NCBI GenBank assembly: GCA_020635905.1
Contig: JACJYV010000006.1
Location: forward strand, 434,001 to 498,000
DNA length: 64,000 nt
Direction of reading: 5' to 3'
Source: Bacteroidia bacterium
GTDB taxonomy: Bacteria > Bacteroidota > Bacteroidia > J057 > JADKCL01
A program made the position numbers and the translations under genes. Numbering within the stretch: the stretch's first letter is position 1; each line of letters begins with the position of its first letter. The notes beneath the pieces are model-generated. The model did not search any database. It was not told the origin of the DNA and saw nothing but the letters and a program-made list of their open reading frames with translations. Positions 42,677-52,600 of this stretch are shown here, in pieces.

Positions 42677-43690
42677 ATGAAAACACCTATTCAAAACTCT
42701 TCCGACTTCCTTTTTATCTATGAAGCCATTCAATGCAATCCCAATGGCGACCCGGATCAGGAAAACAAGCCCCGCATGGACTACGATACCCAAACCAACC
42801 TCGTGACCGATACCCGGCTCAAGCGTTTCATGCGGGATTATCTGAAAAACACCCATGAGCAGGAAATTATCTTCGTGGATATGGAAGGAAATTCCAAAGT
42901 TAGCGTTGACAGCAAGTTAAAGGCAGTCGTTAGACGAATTCTGGAGAAACCAGCTATCCTGAATGAAATCTTTGCAGACAATCCTGCTTCATTGAAAAAG
43001 TATCAGGAAATTTTATCAAAAGAAAAAGACTTTGATAAAGTCTGGGCTTTTATTACTGACAAAAAAAATGCTCCCAAAGAAGCAAATATTGAACTGCTTG
43101 CATGGCTGGTCAAAGAACAATTTCTGGACATTCGCATGTTTGGAAGTGCCTTTGCAGTTGGAGGCTTTGCAAAAGCATATACAGGCCCCATTCAACTGAA
43201 CTGGGGTTATTCTCTCCACGAAGTTGAACTCATGGACTCTAACTCAATTGTTACGATAATGAATGACGACAACAGTACCTTTGGAAAAGATTACAGGGTT
43301 CATTACAGTCTGATCGCTTTCAATGGTACGATTAACCACTTTGCTGCTCGTAGCACAGGGCTAACGGAGGAAGACCTTCCTCAATTTCGGAATGCCATTT
43401 GGCAAAGCATTCCTGCCACTCCTTCCCGTTCCAAACTGAACCAATATCCCAAGCTCTACCTTGAAATTGTTTATAACGATGGAATCAGCAATGGACAATT
43501 TGGAGACCTTCGCAATTTTGTAGAGGCAAAGCCCAGGGAAGGGATCACCGCCAAACAAATCCGCAAATTCAAGGACCTCGAAATTGACCTAAATCCTCTT
43601 CTTGTCCTTGTTCGGGAAAACAAAGGTTCAGGTAAAAAAATTAAGGATGTAATTCTCCATACCTCTGCTGACTGGAATTTGTCCATATAA
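42677..43690 (+). CDS. cas7: Cas7 (Csh2-type) Cascade backbone subunit
   Basis: This 337-residue protein opens with the Csh2/Cas7 signature EAIQCNPNGDPDQENKPRMD and TDTRLKRFMRDYL. It also has a central glycine-rich FGSAFAVGGFAKAYTGPIQL segment. Multiple copies coat the crRNA in the type I-B complex. It is normal in length and intact. Confidence 0.94.
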   Translation: MKTPIQNSSDFLFIYEAIQCNPNGDPDQENKPRMDYDTQTNLVTDTRLKRFMRDYLKNTHEQEIIFVDMEGNSKVSVDSKLKAVVRRILEKPAILNEIFADNPASLKKYQEILSKEKDFDKVWAFITDKKNAPKEANIELLAWLVKEQFLDIRMFGSAFAVGGFAKAYTGPIQLNWGYSLHEVELMDSNSIVTIMNDDNSTFGKDYRVHYSLIAFNGTINHFAARSTGLTEEDLPQFRNAIWQSIPATPSRSKLNQYPKLYLEIVYNDGISNGQFGDLRNFVEAKPREGITAKQIRKFKDLEIDLNPLLVLVRENKGSGKKIKDVILHTSADWNLSI

Positions 43691-43707
43691 GTCAAATTAC
43701 ATTGGTC

Positions 43708-44523
43708 ATGGAAATCCTTACGTTCAAAGTTGAGGGCAAATTTGCCCACTTTCGAAAATACTTTGCTAATAATACTGCATTTAGTTTTTCGATCCCCCCC
43801 CGAACAACACTAATGGGAATGGTTGCTGGCATAATGGGCTTGCCTAAGGGAAGCTACCATGAAGCTTTTGGCAGAAAAAATCTTCGATTTGGGGTCAGGG
43901 TTCTTACCCCTCTGAAAAAGAATTTTCACCGCCTCAATTTGCTCAGTATAAAATCAACCGGGGATCTGAGAAAAAAATACTCATCCGACTTCAGGGGTGA
44001 AGGAGGCAGGGTCCAAACTCCCTTCGAAGTGGTTACGAGTCAAAATGTTCGTACAGATATGGTTGCATACCAGATTTTCATTACCCCAGCAAATCAGGGC
44101 AACCAGGAATTTGAAAAAGTGAAGAAGTCTTTTTTGAACCAGAAGCAAGTTTATAACACCTCTTTGGGCACCGCTAATTTTTCTGCTCGGATATTTGATT
44201 GTTTCCTGGCGGATGATAGCATGATAACCCCCTTAGAAGCGAAGGATTTTGTCAATATTCATACCGCCGTACCTTCCGCCTTAGTTACTGACCTTGAAAT
44301 TGATCCTGGCAATGGGTTGGGCTTCAACATGATTGAAGAAGAGTTAATGCCCGGAGAGTTTTGCACAAACGGGAGCAGGAAGGTTAAAGAGATGGACCGT
44401 TTACTTTTTTCTTCTTCCCAATATCCTCTCAAACTTAAAGTAAAGGGATTATTCTGGCGTCTGGATTTACCTCAGGAGCAGATAAATGTAATTTTTATGG
44501 ACTTTCAGGAAATGTACCCGTGA
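43708..44523 (+). CDS. cas5: Cas5 (type I-B) Cascade subunit
   Basis: This 271-residue RAMP protein starts EILTFKVEGKFAHFRKYF, the conserved first strand and helix of Cas5h/Cas5b, followed by FSFSIPPRTTLMGMVAGIMG. It binds the crRNA 5' handle. The start is the ATG at 43708; an in-frame TTG lies two codons earlier. The stop overlaps the cas3 GTG start (GTGA at 44520-44523). Confidence 0.93.
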   Translation: MEILTFKVEGKFAHFRKYFANNTAFSFSIPPRTTLMGMVAGIMGLPKGSYHEAFGRKNLRFGVRVLTPLKKNFHRLNLLSIKSTGDLRKKYSSDFRGEGGRVQTPFEVVTSQNVRTDMVAYQIFITPANQGNQEFEKVKKSFLNQKQVYNTSLGTANFSARIFDCFLADDSMITPLEAKDFVNIHTAVPSALVTDLEIDPGNGLGFNMIEEELMPGEFCTNGSRKVKEMDRLLFSSSQYPLKLKVKGLFWRLDLPQEQINVIFMDFQEMYP

Positions 44524-46895
44524 TCATCTATTCTCATAGCGAGGAGACCATAGAAGGGCAAAGAGGAAGTAAACGCCTCATTCAGCATGTGGAAGGGATT
44601 CTGAAAAAAGCCAAATGCAGAAATTTTCCTCCTTCCGGTTGGGGGGAACCAATAGAAGGCTTGATTGAGGCAACCGTTCGGTTGCATGATTTGGGAAAGT
44701 GTACCTCCTATTTTCAAAATTATTTACTAAAGGTCGGGCCAGTAAGGCAGGATCTAAAACAACATGCACGCTTGGGAGGAGTGGTAGCCTGGAATGTATT
44801 TGAAAAATCTAACGTGGAGAGCGCATTTCTGGTGCTTTTTGTGATATTTTTACATCATACGAATCTAAAAGACATTCAGGAAATGCCCCAACTTATGGAT
44901 GATTTCGAAGAAATCCATAGAAGGCAATGGAAGGACATTGGGCACCGCCTGGAAGAAGTTGCCAAAAACATTGGAATGGCTCTTGAACCCTCTTTGTTTG
45001 CCTTTTCCGGTACATCCATTATGAGAAAAACTATTCGGGGTATCCGAAAACAGGAAAACATTGAAAACTATTTTAGATATAATTATCTTTTTTCCCTGTT
45101 GATCGAAGCTGACAAACTGGATGCCTCAGAAACGGATCTCTATCATTGTATTCCCCTGAATGAAGACTGCGTGGACCTAAGATTTGGCCGTCCTGAATTC
45201 ATTGAAAATTCGAATAAAGTACTTCAGATGGCGGAGACACGAAATTATTGCCGTGCCCAGGTAGCAAGGGCCCTTAACGATACAACGATCCTTGACCAGT
45301 TTCTTTTTACCCTAACCGCCCCCACAGGAACAGGTAAAACAATGGCCGCATTGGATTTTGCCCTCAAACTGAAAAATTTGGTCCGGGAAAGAGATGGATT
45401 TGAACCTCCTTTGATATATGCTTTGCCATTTATCAATATCATTGAACAAGCCCTGGCCGAATACAAATCCACACTTCCCAAAGAGGCCAGAATAACTGGA
45501 CATTATCAGTTTGCTGATGTTTTCGGAAATAACAACTCCAGTTCAGAAGAGAAAAGCTACCGCCAGAAAGTCATGGAAATGGATACCTGGCAGGCAGATG
45601 TAGTAATTACTTCATTTGTCCAGTTCTTTGAAACCTTGATCGGGAACCGAAATAAACTACTCAAAAAATTCAATCACCTTGCCGGGGCCATTGTGATCCT
45701 TGATGAAGTTCAAACCCTTCGTTTGGAGCAATTACCATTAATTGGAGCTACCCTTTTTTACCTTGCCCAATTTCTAAAAACGAGGATTGTCCTGATGACA
45801 GCTACCAGGCCAATGATCTTTGAATTGGCGCAACGGGAAATTTTGGCCCCGCTGGGCAAACAGGTTTCCTGTCGTGAGCTGTTGCCGGATTTTGAAAAGG
45901 TTTTCGGTATGTTTCAACGTACAAAAATCGTCCCCCTCCTGGATTCTGAAATTGATAGCTCCCAGAGAGTGGAGGGCTTTATCTGGGAAGATTTTGCCTC
46001 AATCTGGACAAATGATAAATCCTGTCTGATTGTTTGCAATTCTGTGAATCGGTCCATCAACATTTTCGAACAACTTGGCTCGTATCTGGAACAGGAGGGC
46101 TTTCAAAATCCAGTATTCTACCTGTCCACGAATATTGTTCCCGCGGACCGAATGCAGAGAATTCAGAAAATCAAAGAGGCTATTATTGGCGGGAAAGCTC
46201 CACTGCTGGTATCTACTCAGGTGGTTGAAGCGGGTGTTGATCTGGATTTTGACCTGGGTTTTAGGGATTTGGGGCCAATTGACTCCATCATCCAGGTTGC
46301 AGGGAGAATCAATCGAAATAATCACCCAGAAAAAGAAAGTTCGCCTTTGTATGTAATAGATTTTGGGGATTGCCAAAAGATCTATGGAAGTATTACCAGC
46401 CACCAGGCCAGAATTGCCCTCGAGGACAAAGTAGAAATTCAAGAGAGTGATTACCTCGGATTGATCCGGACATATTTTGAGAATATTACTGAAAAAAGTT
46501 CATTTTTGGAATCCAGAAAGCTCTTTCAATCCATGAGAGAACTGAAATATGATGGCCCGGACTCAGAATTTCCTGTTTCAAAGTTCAGGATCATTGAAGA
46601 ATCCAGGCAAACAACCTCCGTTTTTGTAGAATCAGGAGAAGAGGAGCGTACCCTACGCATGAAGTATCTGGATATGATTGAAAGAAAAATTAGTCGGGAA
46701 GAATTTGACCAGCACTACAAAGCCCGCTTTCAGAAACAGATCATAGCAGTTCCCACCTATTTGTGTCACGAACTACCCTATTTGAGCGCATTTGAGGACT
46801 CCATGAAACTCATTCCAGTTGAGCTATTTGATCAATATTATCATCCTGAAACAGGGTTTATCAGAAAACAGGAAACCATCATAACAATGCTTTAA
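44520..46895 (+). CDS. cas3: Cas3 HD nuclease-helicase
   Basis: This is a 791-residue fused protein. The HD nuclease domain has RLHDLGKCTSYFQNYLL (His 56, Asp 57) and KQHARLGGVVAW. The SF2 helicase has Walker A TAPTGTGKT near 264-272, a DEVQ box (VILDEVQTL near 394), MTATRP, and motif VI QVAGRINRNN preceded by VVEAGVDLDFD. It unwinds and degrades target DNA after Cascade binding. It starts with GTG overlapping the cas5 stop. All key motifs are present, so interference should be functional. Confidence 0.95.
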   Translation: MIIYSHSEETIEGQRGSKRLIQHVEGILKKAKCRNFPPSGWGEPIEGLIEATVRLHDLGKCTSYFQNYLLKVGPVRQDLKQHARLGGVVAWNVFEKSNVESAFLVLFVIFLHHTNLKDIQEMPQLMDDFEEIHRRQWKDIGHRLEEVAKNIGMALEPSLFAFSGTSIMRKTIRGIRKQENIENYFRYNYLFSLLIEADKLDASETDLYHCIPLNEDCVDLRFGRPEFIENSNKVLQMAETRNYCRAQVARALNDTTILDQFLFTLTAPTGTGKTMAALDFALKLKNLVRERDGFEPPLIYALPFINIIEQALAEYKSTLPKEARITGHYQFADVFGNNNSSSEEKSYRQKVMEMDTWQADVVITSFVQFFETLIGNRNKLLKKFNHLAGAIVILDEVQTLRLEQLPLIGATLFYLAQFLKTRIVLMTATRPMIFELAQREILAPLGKQVSCRELLPDFEKVFGMFQRTKIVPLLDSEIDSSQRVEGFIWEDFASIWTNDKSCLIVCNSVNRSINIFEQLGSYLEQEGFQNPVFYLSTNIVPADRMQRIQKIKEAIIGGKAPLLVSTQVVEAGVDLDFDLGFRDLGPIDSIIQVAGRINRNNHPEKESSPLYVIDFGDCQKIYGSITSHQARIALEDKVEIQESDYLGLIRTYFENITEKSSFLESRKLFQSMRELKYDGPDSEFPVSKFRIIEESRQTTSVFVESGEEERTLRMKYLDMIERKISREEFDQHYKARFQKQIIAVPTYLCHELPYLSAFEDSMKLIPVELFDQYYHPETGFIRKQETIITML

Positions 46896-46903
46896 AATAA
46901 CCT

Positions 46904-47563
46904 ATGGAACAAATAAATTTTGTAAAAATCACCTTTCCTGAAATTCGGCTGGAAGGCCGTGCCGGGCATAAATTACGAGGGTTTTTCGGGAATTATTTTA
47001 GAGAAAAATCACCACTCCTTCACAATCACTATGAAAATGGGGAATTGAGGTATAAGTATCCCTTGGTTCAGTATAAAGTAATTGAGGGAGTTCCGACACT
47101 TATCGCCCTCAATGAGGGAGCGGAAGTATTGACCTCCCTGTTTCTGAAGATTGACAAAATAGAAATTGAAGAAAGATTCTTTCCTGTTTCTGCGAAAAAC
47201 CTTTGGCAAGGGAAAGTAGAAGTTGGCACAGGTGATTCTCTGAAGGAATACCAGTTTCAAAGTCCTTGGCTGGCTCTAAGTCAGGAAAATTATCGAAAAT
47301 TCCAGGGCCAGAATGAAGATCAGCGACAAGCATTGCTTGAAAAATTGTTAATTGGGAATATCCTTAGCTTTTACAAAGGAGTTGGGGTATGGGTGCAGGA
47401 AAGGATTATGCTTAAAGGAAAATTCACTGGAAAAGCAATTAAATTCAAGGATCAGGCGCTGCTTGGATTTGAGGGTGAGTTTGTATCCAATGTCCTTTTG
47501 CCTTCAGGAATTGGTCTTGGAAAGTCCGTTTCGCGTGGTTATGGAATGGTCAGACAAAAGTAA
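46904..47563 (+). CDS. cas6: Cas6-type crRNA-processing endonuclease
   Basis: This is a 219-residue RAMP protein. The N-terminal ferredoxin-like part includes GRAGHKLRGFFGNYF and YPLVQYKVIEGVPTLIALNEG; the C-terminal glycine-rich loop is LPSGIGLGKSVSRGYGMV. It is the compact variant found with Bacteroidota and other I-B/III systems. It would cut each repeat to leave a 5' handle ending ATTGAAAC. It lies between cas3 and cas1, 8 bp after cas3, and not at the front of the operon as is common in I-B loci. Confidence 0.87.
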   Translation: MEQINFVKITFPEIRLEGRAGHKLRGFFGNYFREKSPLLHNHYENGELRYKYPLVQYKVIEGVPTLIALNEGAEVLTSLFLKIDKIEIEERFFPVSAKNLWQGKVEVGTGDSLKEYQFQSPWLALSQENYRKFQGQNEDQRQALLEKLLIGNILSFYKGVGVWVQERIMLKGKFTGKAIKFKDQALLGFEGEFVSNVLLPSGIGLGKSVSRGYGMVRQK

Positions 47564-47565
47564 AT

Positions 47566-48582
47566 ATGCAGGTTTTTATTAATACATACGGAGCTTATCT
47601 CCATGTTAAAGAAGAGATGTTTGAGATTAAGACCAAAGAAACAGGCTCAGAAAAGGTGAAATTAAATCACATTGCAGCCAAAAAAGTATCCTCATTTGTG
47701 CTTAGCAAAGGGGCGAGCATAAGTACGGATGCCATTGCCCTTGCCGTAAAACATAATATCGACATTGTTATTCTGGAAAGTGGAGGACAGCCCTTGGGAA
47801 GGTTTTGGCACAGTCGTCCCGGAAGTACAACCCGCATAAGAAAGAGGCAACTGGAGGCAAGTCTCAATCAAGAAGGATTAAAATGGGTCAAGGATTGGAT
47901 TGGAGCAAAGCTGCAAAACCAGGCAGATTATATTCAGGATCTGAAAAAGCACCGACCCCATCTTGAGGAAAACCTTACAACAAAACAAGAGGCAATTCTT
48001 CAATTGCTAAAAAAGGTTAAAGAACTACAGGCATCTAATCTGAAAGAAATTGCTGAAAGCCTGCGAGGCCTGGAAGGAAGCGCGGGAAGACACTACTTCC
48101 AAAGTCTCAGCATTTCTATTCCGGATGCTTACTGCTTTTCTGGAAGGAGTTTTCGCCCCGCAAAAGACCCATTTAATTGCATGCTAAATTATGCATACGG
48201 AATATTGTATTCAAGAGTAGAAAAGGCCTTAATGTTAGCGGGGCTTGACCCCTATGTTGGATTCCTCCATCGTGATGACTATAATACCAAAAGTTTAGTG
48301 TTTGATTTTATTGAAGCCTATAGAATTCATGCGGACAGATGTGTTTTTGCACTCTTTTCAAGGAAGAAAGTGAAGAATTCTTACTGGGATGAGTTTCCAG
48401 GGGGATTTGGACTCAACAAGGAAGGGAAAATATTTTTAGGAGAGAATTTTATTCGCTACCTGGATGAAGAAACAATCCGTCACAAAGGGAAAAATCAAAC
48501 CCGAATTAATGTTATCCAACTGGAGGCCCACCATTTTGCCCAGCAATTGTTGGGGAATTCAAATAATGGAGGCGAGGAATGA
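47566..48582 (+). CDS. cas1: Cas1 spacer-acquisition integrase
   Basis: This is a 338-residue Cas1. The catalytic metal ligands are Glu 170 (RGLEGSAGRHYF), His 235 (VGFLHRDD) and Asp 247 (SLVFDFIEAYR). The N-terminal beta domain contains QPLGRFWHSRPGSTTRIRKR. It matches the I-B (HMARI-type) Cas1 group. It starts 2 bp after cas6 and overlaps cas2 by ATGA. Confidence 0.96.
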   Translation: MQVFINTYGAYLHVKEEMFEIKTKETGSEKVKLNHIAAKKVSSFVLSKGASISTDAIALAVKHNIDIVILESGGQPLGRFWHSRPGSTTRIRKRQLEASLNQEGLKWVKDWIGAKLQNQADYIQDLKKHRPHLEENLTTKQEAILQLLKKVKELQASNLKEIAESLRGLEGSAGRHYFQSLSISIPDAYCFSGRSFRPAKDPFNCMLNYAYGILYSRVEKALMLAGLDPYVGFLHRDDYNTKSLVFDFIEAYRIHADRCVFALFSRKKVKNSYWDEFPGGFGLNKEGKIFLGENFIRYLDEETIRHKGKNQTRINVIQLEAHHFAQQLLGNSNNGGEE

Positions 48583-48869
48583 TAGTTTGGGTTTTATACG
48601 ACATTCAGGAAGACAAAAGTAGAAATTTAGTCAGCAAGATTTGTAAGCGTGCAGGTCTGAACAGGGTTCAATATTCAGTTTTTCTGGGCACTCTCAGTTT
48701 GAGTGAGGTCGATTCTGTTTCCCTCCAGATTGAAGAGATAATAAACGAAGAATTGGATTCTGTTTACATTTTTCCAATGTCCAAAAAAGAGCTTCAGGAA
48801 ACCAAGCTTTTAGGACAGGCTTTTGACAAAAAGATTGTCTCAGATCAAGTGAAGGCACTATTTTTTTAA
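48579..48869 (+). CDS. cas2: Cas2 adaptation protein
   Basis: This is a 96-residue ferredoxin-like protein. It has the conserved Asp 8 in VWVLYDIQEDKSR and the NRVQYSVFLGTLS segment. It forms the integration complex with Cas1. Its start overlaps the cas1 stop and its stop overlaps the cas4 ATG (TAATG). Confidence 0.96.
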   Translation: MIVWVLYDIQEDKSRNLVSKICKRAGLNRVQYSVFLGTLSLSEVDSVSLQIEEIINEELDSVYIFPMSKKELQETKLLGQAFDKKIVSDQVKALFF

Positions 48870-49444
48870 TGCTGTCCATTACACCCTCCCATATAATCCA
48901 GTACCTTTATTGTCCAAGATTTATCTGGTACGAGCATGTTTTGAAAATTCCTCAAAATGAGGAGCAATTCCAAAAAGTGCTGAAGGGTCGTGAAATCCAT
49001 GACCAAAAACTGGAAAGAAATAAAGAATACTTACGCAAAAAAATTGGAGTAAAGGGAAAATGGGTGGATCAGTACCTCTCACATGGAGAACTAAGGGGAA
49101 AAGTAGATGAAGTACTTTTATTAGAAAATGGCAAAATGGCTCCCCTTGACTACAAGTTTGCAGAGTTCAAAGGAATAGTATTCGAAACGTACAAACAGCA
49201 ATTATTTTGTTATTCCCTTCTTATTGAGGAGGTTTTTGAAACTAAAGTTGAATCAGGATATATTGTATATACACGTTCTAAGCATCATTTGGAAGAAATT
49301 ACAATAAAAGATTCCGACAAGAAAGGGGTAAAAGAATCCATTGAGGGGATTAGTAAAATTGTTGAAAAAAACCGGTACCCTGAAAGCACGAGAGTAAAAA
49401 AAAGATGTGTAGATTGCACCTATCGAAATATTTGCCCGAAGTGA
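48869..49444 (+). CDS. cas4: Cas4 RecB-like exonuclease
   Basis: This is a 191-residue iron-sulfur nuclease. The cluster ligands are Cys 15 (YLYCPRF) and Cys 180, 183 and 189 (CVDCTYRNICPK). The RecB motifs are GKVDEVLLLE and APLDYKFAEFKG. It trims prespacers and selects PAM ends. It is the last cas gene, followed by a 196-bp leader and the array. Confidence 0.96.
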   Translation: MLSITPSHIIQYLYCPRFIWYEHVLKIPQNEEQFQKVLKGREIHDQKLERNKEYLRKKIGVKGKWVDQYLSHGELRGKVDEVLLLENGKMAPLDYKFAEFKGIVFETYKQQLFCYSLLIEEVFETKVESGYIVYTRSKHHLEEITIKDSDKKGVKESIEGISKIVEKNRYPESTRVKKRCVDCTYRNICPK

Positions 49445-49640
49445 ACTTCATTCCTTACCCAAATTTATTTGACCAATTGCAAAATCACAGCATAATTACT
49501 TGGCTATCAATTCAATATGGGAGCGGAGGAGAAAGAAAAAAAGGCAAATTATTGGTCTTTGACGTACTGAATTCTTTAAAGAAAGCATGCATCAATTGCC
49601 TCGAACTTGCTCAGAATGAGCGAAATAAGTTAATAATCGA
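49445..49640 (+). promoter_or_regulatory. CRISPR leader
   Basis: The 196 bp between cas4 and the first repeat are A+T-rich and lack a credible gene. The side is assigned as leader because it is next to the adaptation genes and because the opposite end of the array carries the degenerate repeat. Confidence 0.8.
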
Positions 49641-52600
49641 CTTCCAGAGGCCCTTCCAACAGAATAAGGATTGAAACATGCGCTCAATGATACTGAGGAA
49701 TTCAGAATCAGAGCTTCCAGAGGCCCTTCCAACAGAATAAGGATTGAAACACCCTCCAACTGTTCGCAAGCTGACCGATTAAGTCCCTTCCAGAGGCCCT
49801 TCCAACAGAATAAGGATTGAAACTCCCCTGGATTGAATTCATAAATAAATTTCTTTGTCGCTTCCAGAGGCCCTTCCAACAGAATAAGGATTGAAACTAA
49901 AATGGGCTGGTGCGCTTAACCTTCCCAACAATCTTCCAGAGGCCCTTCCAACAGAATAAGGATTGAAACCTGTCAATACGTTGTATAATTACAAAGGTTG
50001 TAATTACTTCCAGAGGCCCTTCCAACAGAATAAGGATTGAAACTAGATGAAAATTGCACAGGCAATTGTTCCGACAATCTTCCAGAGGCCCTTCCAACAG
50101 AATAAGGATTGAAACTTGTATCTGGCCCGCTCATAACCAGAGATCTGCGGCTTCCAGAGGCCCTTCCAACAGAATAAGGATTGAAACGCTATTGTCTACA
50201 AAAAAGAAATCCGGCTGCCAGGCTTCCAGAGGCCCTTCCAACAGAATAAGGATTGAAACCGTCAATGATTGAAACTTCCTCTTGTTCAGAGGAACTTCCA
50301 GAGGCCCTTCCAACAGAATAAGGATTGAAACATTTTCTCCGTAGGTATAAGGAAACCTTCCTGGACCGCTTCCAGAGGCCCTTCCAACAGAATAAGGATT
50401 GAAACCCAACCTCCTGGACCTGTGGGACCTGTGGCCCCTGACTTCCAGAGGCCCTTCCAACAGAATAAGGATTGAAACGCTTCCAGGCCCTCAAATTTGG
50501 ATCGGTCCTCGGCTCTTCCAGAGGCCCTTCCAACAGAATAAGGATTGAAACTTGATCCGCGTGTTGGCCACAGCGGTGAGGTGGCTGCTTCCAGAGGCCC
50601 TTCCAACAGAATAAGGATTGAAACCGGTTTTTTGATCAGTCATCTTACTATACTTCGTCTGACTTCCAGAGGCCCTTCCAACAGAATAAGGATTGAAACT
50701 AATGGGATAACTAAATTGATCGGTGGGTTGCCCTTCCCTTCCAGAGGCCCTTCCAACAGAATAAGGATTGAAACAGTTGTTTTGGGTTCCGTAGCCCTTA
50801 GCTACGAATACCTTCCAGAGGCCCTTCCAACAGAATAAGGATTGAAACTGAAATTCGATCAGGCAAAGGCGACGCCTTTTCAACCTTCCAGAGGCCCTTC
50901 CAACAGAATAAGGATTGAAACTTCACAATCCATTCCCCGCCTTCAGCCAATACCGTCTTCCAGAGGCCCTTCCAACAGAATAAGGATTGAAACTTCCCGG
51001 ATTCGCAACCCGAATTCTTTGATCAGGTCAACTTCCAGAGGCCCTTCCAACAGAATAAGGATTGAAACCCTCAGTGGAATGCCGCCAGGTGATTGTAAGG
51101 GACATCTTCCAGAGGCCCTTCCAACAGAATAAGGATTGAAACACGAAGTGATTAAGAAAAAGAAAGAAAATTTCCAGCTTCCAGAGGCCCTTCCAACAGA
51201 ATAAGGATTGAAACATGAATAAGTTGATTGTACCCTGTGTGAAAGCTGCCTTCCAGAGGCCCTTCCAACAGAATAAGGATTGAAACTACGGCCCGCAGGA
51301 CGCCGACGGCCTGCCTGATTATCTTCCAGAGGCCCTTCCAACAGAATAAGGATTGAAACGTATTAATTGTCATGTCTTACATATTCTCAAGCATCCTTCC
51401 AGAGGCCCTTCCAACAGAATAAGGATTGAAACTTTTCCGCATGTTGAAGCGCCTCTATGGTTACGATTTCCTTCCAGAGGCCCTTCCAACAGAATAAGGA
51501 TTGAAACAGAAACTCAATAATTTTGCCCTCAACGTGAATAATACTTCCAGAGGCCCTTCCAACAGAATAAGGATTGAAACAACCCTGGGAAGAAACTGCA
51601 TTTATTTGTGCAGTAATTCTTCCAGAGGCCCTTCCAACAGAATAAGGATTGAAACAATCGAGAAATCGCTACAACAATCAGACAACAAATCGCTTCCAGA
51701 GGCCCTTCCAACAGAATAAGGATTGAAACGACCTAATTCACGGCGCATGTTATAAACGTCGTAATGTCTTCCAGAGGCCCTTCCAACAGAATAAGGATTG
51801 AAACTTCGTCAGTACCTACACCTTTCATGCTCCGATAAACTTCCAGAGGCCCTTCCAACAGAATAAGGATTGAAACAGCCACGTTGCCTACCTTGGCAAC
51901 CGTAAAGTAAAGCTTCCAGAGGCCCTTCCAACAGAATAAGGATTGAAACGCCATTATTGCGGTCCTCCAATATCTTTTGAATACCTTCCAGAGGCCCTTC
52001 CAACAGAATAAGGATTGAAACCCCAATCCAGCCCAATTCAGATTGGAAAATTAAGATCTTCCAGAGGCCCTTCCAACAGAATAAGGATTGAAACATCCAT
52101 TCGTTGAGGCCATGGAGAATCATTCCTCTTCCTTCCAGAGGCCCTTCCAACAGAATAAGGATTGAAACTTTATTGGATCATATTTTGTCTTTCGCAAAAA
52201 GAACTTCCAGAGGCCCTTCCAACAGAATAAGGATTGAAACTTCGGTAAGTTCGGCACCCTCACGGAATGGATACAGCTTCCAGAGGCCCTTCCAACAGAA
52301 TAAGGATTGAAACCGACCAGGGCCGCACCAAGCCGGGAAACATCGTAACCTTCCAGAGGCCCTTCCAACAGAATAAGGATTGAAACTCCCAATCAGATAC
52401 GCCAAAATTCCCACGCTTTACCAACTTCCAGAGGCCCTTCCAACAGAATAAGGATTGAAACATAAACATCATTGGTCATTGCGCACCTCCTTTCTCACTT
52501 CCAGAGGCCCTTCCAACAGAATAAGGATTGAAACCCCATAGCTCACCCCCTGCTCTGCGCCACGCACCACTTCCAGAGGCCCTTCCAACAGAATAAGGAT

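Noticed and set aside
49405..49674. 89-residue frame after cas4
   Set aside because: It runs through the leader into the first repeat and lacks features.
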